Below, in pieces: positions 1 through 5,393 of a stretch of 31,862 bases of DNA. The notes under the pieces were generated by a model. It did no database searches, was not told the DNA's origin, and was given only the letters and a program-made list of their open reading frames with translations. The position numbers and the translations under genes were made by a program. The first letter of the stretch is position 1, and each line of letters begins with the position of its first letter. The DNA is taken from contig CALZCW010000001.1 of NCBI GenBank assembly GCA_945635805.1, positions 1 to 31,862 on the forward strand. The letters are read 5' to 3'. The stretch comes from an uncultured Clostridia bacterium (GTDB lineage: Bacteria > Bacillota > Clostridia > Oscillospirales > Oscillospiraceae).

Positions 1-71
1 TAGCTGTGCTTTACCGGAGTCTCGTTCGCTTCAAAGACCTCCTTGCACAGTTTGCATTTGAACTTTTTCAT
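1..71 (-). CDS. Small CxxC metal-binding (rubredoxin-like) protein, 5' end only
   Basis: Only the first 23 codons lie in the window; the rest runs off the left edge. The ATG at 71 has an excellent ribosome site (GGAGGT) 8 bases upstream. The peptide begins MKKFKCKLCKEVFEANE and carries a CxxC knuckle at residues 6-9, as at the N-terminus of rubredoxin-like or zinc-ribbon domains. Clostridia often keep rubredoxin or rubrerythrin genes near perR, which lies upstream here, so an oxidative-stress role is plausible. With so few residues the family cannot be fixed; a general zinc-ribbon protein is the main alternative. Confidence 0.5.
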   Translation of the reverse strand, partial: MKKFKCKLCKEVFEANETPVKHS

Positions 72-93
72 TGTTTTTTACCTCCAAATTGAT

Positions 94-210
94 TTTATTT
101 TCTAAGCAGTACAGGATGCCGGTGAATTGAGTCATCTCCCGTCCGTTGTCACAGGTTAGGGGCAGGCAATGGGCGGAAGGATTTCCCTTTATTCTTCGTT
201 CCAAGGCTCT
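94..210 (-). pseudogene. IS30-like transposase remnant (about 39 codons)
   Basis: Read on the minus strand this gap is open from just after a TGA at 211-213 and contains LPLTCDNGREMTQF. That matches the region around the second catalytic Asp (xDNGxEF) of IS30-family DDE transposases. It has no start codon or ribosome site of its own. It begins within a few bases of the perR stop and dissolves into the leader of the CxxC gene, so it is a fossil, not a gene. Recognition rests on one motif; chance similarity is possible. Confidence 0.4.
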
Positions 211-216
211 TCACCT

Positions 217-609
217 TTATTCCCCACTCTTTTTTCTGCAGTCGGGACACAGGCCCTCAAAAATCAGGCGGTGCCGGTGAATCTGAAACCCTGTCTCTTC
301 TTCGATCTGCCCGTCATACTCTGCGTGGTAGGACAAGGGAGCGTCAAAAACCCTGCCGCATCCCGTGCAGAAAATATGATAGTGGCGGTCACAGCGGGAG
401 TCATACCGGTCCGCCGCAGGCACCTTGACATTTGTGATCTCCTCATTTTCGGAGAGGATTCCAAGATTGCGGTATACCGTTCCCCTGCTGATTTTGCCGT
501 CTATGGCGCGCACATCCAGATAAATCTGGTCGGCGGTCGGATGGTCACATCTCGCGGTAACCGCGTCCAGAATGATCCGGCGCTGTTTTGAATTGCGTTG
601 CTTTTTCAT
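217..609 (-). CDS. perR: Fur-family repressor, PerR type (peroxide sensor)
   Basis: This 130-residue protein has the length and layout of Fur-family regulators: an N-terminal winged helix (about 1-75, with GTVYRNLG as recognition helix) and a metal-binding C-terminal half. Structural zinc ligands appear as two CxxC pairs (CTGC and CPDC). The regulatory site has an Asp (RYDSRCD), the HxH of RHYHIF, and an Asp in GRVFDAP where Fur proteins normally carry Glu, which favours PerR over Fur. PerR represses peroxide-defence genes until Fe-catalysed histidine oxidation releases it. The ATG at 609 follows AGGTT. The gene has a sigma-A promoter overlapped by an inverted repeat, so it is probably autoregulated. 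Zur or Fur remain possible until the ligands are tested. Confidence 0.85.
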   Translation of the reverse strand: MKKQRNSKQRRIILDAVTARCDHPTADQIYLDVRAIDGKISRGTVYRNLGILSENEEITNVKVPAADRYDSRCDRHYHIFCTGCGRVFDAPLSYHAEYDGQIEEETGFQIHRHRLIFEGLCPDCRKKSGE

Positions 610-621
610 GGGAACCTCATA

Positions 622-644
622 ATATTAGGACTTATTACTAATAT
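622..644 (-). promoter_or_regulatory. Putative PerR/Fur box (autoregulatory operator)
   Basis: A perfect 7-base inverted repeat, ATATTAG-N9-CTAATAT, lies between the perR promoter and its start codon and overlaps the -10 hexamer at 640-645. The size and AT-rich spacing resemble Fur/PerR boxes, and the position is ideal for blocking polymerase. Assignment to PerR itself is inferred from position. Confidence 0.6.
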
Positions 645-668
645 AGCAGAGAATTTCAAAATTGTCAA
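640..668 (-). promoter_or_regulatory. Sigma-A promoter of perR
   Basis: On the minus strand TTGACA (663-668), a 17-base spacer and TATATT (640-645) form a near-consensus promoter. The predicted transcription start is about 634, leaving a short leader to the perR ATG at 609. Confidence 0.8.
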
Positions 669-695
669 GAATTTATGGCCACTGCAATACAAAAC

Positions 696-728
696 TTCCC
701 GGCGCGGGCCTGAGGTCCGTGCCGGGAA
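696..728 (-). terminator. Rho-independent terminator after the GNAT gene
   Basis: A 12-base-pair stem (696-707 with 717-728, one G-U pair) has a 9-base loop. On the minus strand it is followed by GTTTTGTATT. It starts 10 bases beyond the acetyltransferase stop codon. Confidence 0.75.
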
Positions 729-737
729 CGGCTGGGA

Positions 738-1415
738 CTATATCAGTTGGCCGGGGAGCTTGCGCTTTTCTTTGGGTGGGAACTGCCGGTCAAACGCTTC
801 GGCCTCCGCATCGCTCACAAAGTATCCGTCCGGATCCCGGTATGTGCCGGAAACCCCGTCCAGAAACCCCGGAATCAGTTCGGCAATCAGAAAGTAGTCC
901 GCTCCCGGATCATCCGCATAGCGGATGCCCCTGTTTTTTGCGACGGTAAAGCCGGATTTGCCGTAGAATCCGATATTCCCCGTGATGGCAAGAGCGCCGC
1001 AGCCCATTTCCTTCGCTTTCTCCATCGAATGGCGAAGCAGCACCGTTCCATAGCCCTGACGCTGATACTCCGGCGCAATGCTGATCGGTCCGAAGGTCAT
1101 GATCGGGATTTCTTTTCCTTCGTCGGTGAGAATCTTCGATCGCGCATACATCACATGCCCGATCAGGGTTCCCTCCCTTTCCATGACCAGATCCAGTTCA
1201 GGAACGAAGTCCGGACGGCTCCGGTAACAGTGCAGCACATAATGCTCGGTGCAGCCCGGGCGGTAAACATTCCAGAAGGCTTCCCGCGTCAGGAACTCCA
1301 CTTTACGCCAGTCACTTTCGGTCTCCCTTCGGAACGTGACCGTCTGCGCAATTGCTCTCTCAGACATCTGCCGGAGCGGTTGTTCGGATGCAGCGGACAG
1401 AAATAAGTTTTTCAT
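738..1415 (-). CDS. GNAT-family N-acetyltransferase
   Basis: The 225-residue protein carries a GNAT fold. Motif A with its acetyl-CoA pyrophosphate-binding loop is seen as SIAPEYQRQGYGTVLL (QxxGxG), followed by the helix HSMEKAKEMG. Motif B is seen as ALAITGNIGFYGKSGF. These enzymes transfer acetyl from acetyl-CoA to an amine; the acceptor cannot be inferred here. The layout with a C-terminal extension (DPDGYFVSDAE) resembles YhbS-type N-acetyltransferases. The start at 1415 is favoured by AAAGGA about 10 bases upstream; an internal Met at residue 18 is an alternative close to where the domain begins. It is monocistronic, with its own promoter and terminator. Confidence 0.85.
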   Translation of the reverse strand: MKNLFLSAASEQPLRQMSERAIAQTVTFRRETESDWRKVEFLTREAFWNVYRPGCTEHYVLHCYRSRPDFVPELDLVMEREGTLIGHVMYARSKILTDEGKEIPIMTFGPISIAPEYQRQGYGTVLLRHSMEKAKEMGCGALAITGNIGFYGKSGFTVAKNRGIRYADDPGADYFLIAELIPGFLDGVSGTYRDPDGYFVSDAEAEAFDRQFPPKEKRKLPGQLI

Positions 1416-1535
1416 TGTATGATAAATCCTTTCTTAATAATTATAATCAGAAAAGATCTACCACAATCTCCAAGGTGTTGTTTCTTTTCAAACAGCATTC
1501 TCCAAAAATGAATTCAGACGTATCGTCCGATAAAC

Positions 1536-1564
1536 AGTATAGCACGCTTTTTCTTAAAAAACAA
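1536..1564 (-). promoter_or_regulatory. Probable promoter of the GNAT gene
   Basis: On the minus strand TTGTTT (1559-1564), a 17-base spacer and TATACT (1536-1541), preceded by TG as an extended -10, lie about 115 bases upstream of the start codon. The weak -35 makes this moderate. The remaining leader, 1416-1530, shows no recognisable riboswitch. The rest of the 1416-1777 gap holds only the terminator at 1639-1667. Confidence 0.5.
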
Positions 1565-1638
1565 GTTTCCGGCTTCTGCAAATTTCTCAAAACGGCCTTT
1601 TGGGCTCTCCGGCGGTCCGCCCTTTCCGGGTAAGGAAA

Positions 1639-1667
1639 CCGGGCGGATAGATTCCCTATCCGCCCGG
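1639..1667 (-). terminator. Terminator hairpin of the TetR-ABC operon
   Basis: A perfect 12-base-pair stem (1639-1650 with 1656-1667) has a 5-base loop. It lies about 110 bases past the permease stop on the minus strand and is followed there by TTTCCTTA, a weak U-tract. Confidence 0.6.
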
Positions 1668-1777
1668 AAGGGTGAGAAACTCCATTTCACCGTCGGAACT
1701 GTTCGATCCTCAAATCTCCTGATAAACCAACGCTCCGTAGAGGAAGCGGAAAATGTATCAACTTTCTGTCCGGGCCT

Positions 1778-2509
1778 TCATTGCCGCCTCATCTGGCGTA
1801 AAAACAGCAGCACCGCCGCGGCGAACGCAGCCGCCGCATAGCCCATGATCCACCAGATATGCGGAAAAATCCCCGCAAAATTTCCTGCCAGAACGGCTTT
1901 TTCCAAGGCCACGGCATGAACATAGGGCAGAAGATTTGCAATTTTCTGGAAAGCTCCGCCGATCAGCGAGAGGTCAAACCACGCGCCGGAAAGCCACGCC
2001 GTCAGCGTTGTCAGCAGCGCGCCGCAGATTCCCCCAACCTGCTTGGTGGACAGGATGCTGCCGAAAAGGAGTCCCAGCGCGATAAAAAACAGAGACACCG
2101 GCAGAACAAACAGCACCGCATAGACGACGGTCACAGTCGCGGGAAGCCCCAGCAGAAGCGCGACAAGGTAACAAACCGCGCCCTGCGCCACCGAAATGGG
2201 CAAAAGCGGCAGCGCATAGCCGAAAATGAAATCCGCAGCGGTGAGCGGCGTGGTATACAGTCTTTGCAGCAGGGCGGTCTCCCGATCCTTGGCAATCAGC
2301 GTCGCGGAGAAGAGCGTCATGAAGGAAAGGCCGAATACGGTAATGCCGGGCGTCAGCGTTGCGATCTCAAAAAGACTGACCGGGACATTGGCCTGAATCG
2401 CGCTCATCAGCAGCAGCAAAATGACCGGAAAGCCCAGGCTGAACGCCGCCGTCAGCGGATCGCGCAGAATCTCCTTGACGTTCCGCCCCGAAAATGCAAG
2501 CAGTTTCAT
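1778..2509 (-). CDS. ABC-2 type transporter permease
   Basis: This is the membrane partner of the ATPase encoded immediately upstream. From the ATG at 2509 the protein is 243 residues. The open frame extends further upstream but only as an out-of-frame shadow of the ATPase. The chosen start overlaps the ATPase stop as ATGA and follows GGGGGAGAG. It shows about six hydrophobic segments: one near residues 20-38 (SLGFPVILLLLM), then four in the middle, and one near the C-terminus (GYAAAAFAAAVLLFL). Between the first two is an extracellular stretch, then the typical KDRETALLQRLYTTPLTAADF cytoplasmic loop of ABC-2 exporters. With a TetR regulator in the operon, drug or peptide export is likely; the substrate is unknown. 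Confidence 0.85.
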   Translation of the reverse strand: MKLLAFSGRNVKEILRDPLTAAFSLGFPVILLLLMSAIQANVPVSLFEIATLTPGITVFGLSFMTLFSATLIAKDRETALLQRLYTTPLTAADFIFGYALPLLPISVAQGAVCYLVALLLGLPATVTVVYAVLFVLPVSLFFIALGLLFGSILSTKQVGGICGALLTTLTAWLSGAWFDLSLIGGAFQKIANLLPYVHAVALEKAVLAGNFAGIFPHIWWIMGYAAAAFAAAVLLFLRQMRRQ

Positions 2510-3234
2510 TGTCTCTCCCCCTTCACGATTGCCACGAAAGCTTCCTCGAATTTTTCCGTACCTGTCTGCGTTTTTAAGCTCTCCGCCGTTCCCAAGGCGA
2601 GCAGTCGGCCGTCTTTCATAATACCAATCCGGTCGGACAGCGCCTCCGCTTCCTCCATGTAGTGAGTCGTCAGGATCATTGTAATCCTGCCCTTCATGCT
2701 GCGGATAATGTCCCAGAGATCGCTGCGCGCCAGCACATCCAGTCCGAGCGTCGGCTCGTCCAGAAAGAGGATTTCGGGTTCGCTGATCAGAGCCATGGCA
2801 ATGCTCAGACGCCTTTGCCAACCGCCGGACAGCTTGCCGGCCTTCCTGCCGAGAACCTCTGTCAGGTCAAACCGTTCGGTAAGCTCCTCAAGCTTCCGCT
2901 GCCGTTTTTCTCTGGAAAAACCATGGACACCGCACATCAGTGTCAGATTCTCCTTTACCGTCAGGCCGGGAGCGACTGCGGTCTCCTGCGGCGACACGCC
3001 GATGATGTTTTTGACCTCCGCCGCATCTCTCGCGATACTCCTGCCCAGCAGAAAGGCGTCGCCGCCCGTCGGTTTCGTCAGGCAGGAGAGCATCTTGATC
3101 GTCGTCGTTTTTCCCGCGCCGTTGACGCCCAGCAGGGAGAACAGTTCTCCCCGCTCCACGCTCAGATCAAGGCCGTCCACGGCGGTCAGGTTCTTGTATT
3201 TTTTTGTCAGTCCCACTGTTTTGATGGCTTCCAT
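2506..3234 (-). CDS. ABC transporter ATP-binding protein (ABC-2 exporter type)
   Basis: A complete 242-residue nucleotide-binding domain powers the adjacent permease. Walker A is at residues 36-44 (GVNGAGKTT), the Q-loop at Gln83 (SPQET), the signature LSGGW at 135-139, Walker B at 155-160 (ILFLDE), and the switch His in LTTHYMEEAE. The short form with GGWQRR and MEEAEALSDR resembles the CcmA/DrrA-type exporter ATPases. The start follows GGGGAGG, and the stop overlaps the permease start by four bases. It lies 60 bases downstream of the TetR gene, in one operon. Confidence 0.92.
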   Translation of the reverse strand: MEAIKTVGLTKKYKNLTAVDGLDLSVERGELFSLLGVNGAGKTTTIKMLSCLTKPTGGDAFLLGRSIARDAAEVKNIIGVSPQETAVAPGLTVKENLTLMCGVHGFSREKRQRKLEELTERFDLTEVLGRKAGKLSGGWQRRLSIAMALISEPEILFLDEPTLGLDVLARSDLWDIIRSMKGRITMILTTHYMEEAEALSDRIGIMKDGRLLALGTAESLKTQTGTEKFEEAFVAIVKGERQ

Positions 3235-3294
3235 TCCGGTTCCTCCCCATATACATTCTGTGTCTTTGCACGCCGAGCAGGATTCCCTCCGGCT

Positions 3295-3885
3295 TCATGC
3301 GTCCGCCCCGTTTCCGGCGGCGGAAACCGCCTTCTCGGAAAACCGGTGCTTCAGTCCCAGATAGGCGTCCGTCAGGATTTGGCTTACCGTGTCCATGTCC
3401 CACGACAGATAGGAAGTTGCGACCATGGTCGCAATCCCGTGGACATACACCCACATCTCCACGTGAAACAGAAACGCGTCCTCCCTGTCGAGGCCCGTAT
3501 TCCTTTGAATTTCCTCGATCAGCGGCTGTATCGAGGATGGATCCTCTGGCACCTCGTGCGAACGGTCGCGCATGAACAGCAGCTTGAACAGCTCCCGTTC
3601 CTCCTTTGCAAACGCAATGTATGCCATTCCGCTGGCCTTATACGGCGGATACTGCCGGCTTGCCATGGCTTTCTGCAGGCGGCTCTGGTACAGGCGGTCG
3701 GCGGCTTTCAGAACCTCCTGCTGCACCTCCTGCATGTTCTCGAACAGGCCGAAAATCGGCTTGGCCGAGGAGCCGAGCCGCGCCCCCAGCGCTCTGGCCG
3801 TCACCGCGGAGATTCCGCTTTCTCTCGTCAGCTCCAGCGCTGCCTGAAGGATTTCCTCTCTGCTGAATTTAAACTTCGGCGGCAT
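3295..3885 (-). CDS. TetR/AcrR-family repressor of the ABC operon
   Basis: From the ATG at 3885 the protein is 196 residues. This start is chosen because GGGAGGG precedes it; the longer frame upstream would cross the promoter and operator. The N-terminal helix-turn-helix spans about residues 8-52 (REEILQAALELTRE, then SAVTARALGARLGSS and a divergent tail in place of the usual LYxHF). The C-terminal ligand/dimer region includes SGMAYIAFAKEERELFKLLFM, typical of TetR proteins with the WHG-type C-terminal domain. It leads the operon with the ABC exporter genes and probably represses them and itself until a transported compound binds. Confidence 0.85.
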   Translation of the reverse strand: MPPKFKFSREEILQAALELTRESGISAVTARALGARLGSSAKPIFGLFENMQEVQQEVLKAADRLYQSRLQKAMASRQYPPYKASGMAYIAFAKEERELFKLLFMRDRSHEVPEDPSSIQPLIEEIQRNTGLDREDAFLFHVEMWVYVHGIATMVATSYLSWDMDTVSQILTDAYLGLKHRFSEKAVSAAGNGADA

Positions 3886-3913
3886 CTTCTTCCCTCCCAA
3901 AAAAGAAACAAAG

Positions 3914-3923
3914 GTTGCGCAAC
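3914..3923. promoter_or_regulatory. Putative TetR operator
   Basis: The perfect 10-base palindrome GTTGCGCAAC sits just downstream of the predicted transcription start (about 3928) of the TetR operon and before the ribosome site. This is a standard location for an autorepressor. Binding is inferred. Confidence 0.5.
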
Positions 3924-3934
3924 TGATGTTTTCT

Positions 3935-3963
3935 ATTATATTCCCTGTTTGCCTGGATGTCAA
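3935..3963 (-). promoter_or_regulatory. Consensus sigma-A promoter of the TetR-ABC operon
   Basis: On the minus strand TTGACA (3958-3963), a 17-base spacer and TATAAT (3935-3940) match the consensus exactly. It diverges from the lacI promoter at 4245. Between the two, 3964-4200, I see no gene or other clear element. Confidence 0.88.
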
Positions 3964-4200
3964 GGACGTTTTCTTTTTTTGCGAGCGGCAGAGCTTTATC
4001 GCCTGCGCCGTGCTGTGTGCAGCGCAGGCGGGCGGACAAGGAGGGAGGCTCAGGAGTCTCCGGAGACATGGCTGCGCTTTCAGCGCACTGTTCCAGCCCG
4101 CGCCGATCTCCGCAAAAGCAGCTTCCCGAAACGTCCTTGTGATTTTTTACAGAAATGCAACCGGAGCTGCCGGAGGAACCGGCGGAAAACTGTGTGCTTT

Positions 4201-4214
4201 TCACAAATTTGTGA
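4201..4214. promoter_or_regulatory. Perfect 14-base palindrome upstream of the lacI promoter
   Basis: TCACAAATTTGTGA is fully self-complementary and ends 30 bases before the -35 box, in the place an activator or a second repressor site would occupy. The binding protein is unknown; the sequence is not a catabolite-control (cre) consensus. Confidence 0.4.
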
Positions 4215-4244
4215 TGGACAGCAAAGATTGCTTATGCAATGTGC

Positions 4245-4273
4245 TTGACAAATGGCATAGTCAAATATATAAT
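4245..4273 (+). promoter_or_regulatory. Consensus sigma-A promoter of the carbohydrate locus
   Basis: TTGACA (4245-4250), a 17-base spacer and TATAAT (4268-4273) match the consensus exactly. The predicted start is about 4280, some 50 bases before lacI. It is the only strong promoter I find for the 26-kb co-directional locus, so strict repression would be needed to keep it off. Confidence 0.9.
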
Positions 4274-4277
4274 GTTA

Positions 4278-4290
4278 TTGAACCGTTAAA
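4278..4290. promoter_or_regulatory. Candidate LacI-family operator at the transcription start
   Basis: The imperfect inverted repeat TTGAACCGTTAAA (five of six arm positions pair around a central C) directly follows the -10 box. Its AAC/GTT core resembles LacI-family operators. It would let the first gene product repress its own operon. Binding is inferred. Confidence 0.4.
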
Positions 4291-4328
4291 ATAAACTATT
4301 GAAGGACGGAAAGCGAGGTGGATACCGG

Positions 4329-5393
4329 ATGAAAAAGCAGGTCAGTATTAAGGATGTTGCAAGAGAAGCCGGTGTATCCCCCGCGACTGTTTCCTATATT
4401 CTGAACAGCACGCCCGGGCTGTCCTTTACCCCTGAAACCCGTGAGAAAGTCATGGCCGCGGTGGAAAAGCTGCATTATGTTGCCAATCAGGCCGCAAAAA
4501 CGCTTGGCTCAAGCAGAACCGAGGGAATTGTACAGTCCAAGCTGATCGGCATTGTCATCCCGCAGACGGAAAACAAGCGCCGGGAATCCCACATTATGTT
4601 TGGGAACCCCTTCTACGGCACCTTTCTGAGCGCGGTGGAGCTGGAAATCCGAAAGGCCGGGTACCATTTGATTCTTTCCGGAACAAATCCCGGACAAAGC
4701 TATATAGACATCGTTAAGAGCCGGACGCTGGACGGCGTAATCATTCTGGGCGCTTATCCCTCGGATGATGCGGCGGAATATAAAAAGTATAAAATCCCGG
4801 CGGTGCTGGTCGATTGTTACGGCAGCGGCGACAGTTTTTTCTACAGCGTCCGGACGGACGACCGGCTTGGCGGCTACATGGCAACCAGATACCTGATTGA
4901 AAAGGGTCATCGGAATATCGCCATCGTCACCGGCGAGCTGAAAGAGCACGGCGTGAATTCCGAGCGCTACCAGGGCTATCTGGACGCGCTGCGGGAAGCG
5001 GGAATCCGGCCCCTGAAAAGAAACCTGTTTGAAGGCTATGTGGACTACCGCTATGGCGCGGAAGCGGCGCAGAACCTTGCCAAAAACCGCAGGGGTGTTA
5101 CCGCGGTCTTTGCGACAGCGGATATTACGGCAGTCGGCCTGATTAACGGCCTGCATGAGGCGGGCATCTCGGTTCCCGGCGATATTTCCGTCATCGGCTT
5201 TGACGATGCGGAATATGCAAAAATGTGCTTCCCCGGGTTGACGACAATTCGTCAGAATATCATGGAAAAGGGCAGACAGGCTGCGCGTCTTATGATAGAA
5301 GCGGTGCAGAACCATGGCTTGCCCCGCGTTGAGAGAATCATTCCCATGGAATTAATCGAGAGAGGAACGGTGATGGAAGTATATGACAATTAA
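4329..5393 (+). CDS. LacI-family transcriptional regulator of the locus
   Basis: From the ATG at 4329 (GAGGTGG 8 bases upstream) the protein is 354 residues; an upstream in-frame TTG at 4299 has no comparable site. Residues 6-25 form the LacI helix-turn-helix (SIKDVAREAGVSPATVSYIL), followed by a hinge helix near VANQAAKTL. The rest is a periplasmic-binding-protein-like sensor (LIGIVIPQ, then RTLDGVIILG, GHRNIAIVTG, SVIGFDDAEYA and LTTIRQ). The family senses a sugar or sugar derivative and releases operator DNA. It is the promoter-proximal gene and overlaps the GH31 gene by 11 bases, so it most likely controls the enzymes and transporters that follow. Confidence 0.93.
   Translation: MKKQVSIKDVAREAGVSPATVSYILNSTPGLSFTPETREKVMAAVEKLHYVANQAAKTLGSSRTEGIVQSKLIGIVIPQTENKRRESHIMFGNPFYGTFLSAVELEIRKAGYHLILSGTNPGQSYIDIVKSRTLDGVIILGAYPSDDAAEYKKYKIPAVLVDCYGSGDSFFYSVRTDDRLGGYMATRYLIEKGHRNIAIVTGELKEHGVNSERYQGYLDALREAGIRPLKRNLFEGYVDYRYGAEAAQNLAKNRRGVTAVFATADITAVGLINGLHEAGISVPGDISVIGFDDAEYAKMCFPGLTTIRQNIMEKGRQAARLMIEAVQNHGLPRVERIIPMELIERGTVMEVYDN

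Noticed and set aside
2510..2821. N-terminal extension of the ABC-2 permease frame
   Set aside because: It lies inside the ATPase gene in another frame; the ATGA overlap and ribosome site fix the start at 2509.
2662..4248. 528-codon plus-strand frame over the ABC ATPase and TetR genes
   Set aside because: It runs opposite to two well-supported genes and shows no protein motif.
4278..4291. Catabolite-control (cre) site near the lacI promoter
   Set aside because: TGAACCG lacks a base compared with the cre consensus and the right arm does not fit.
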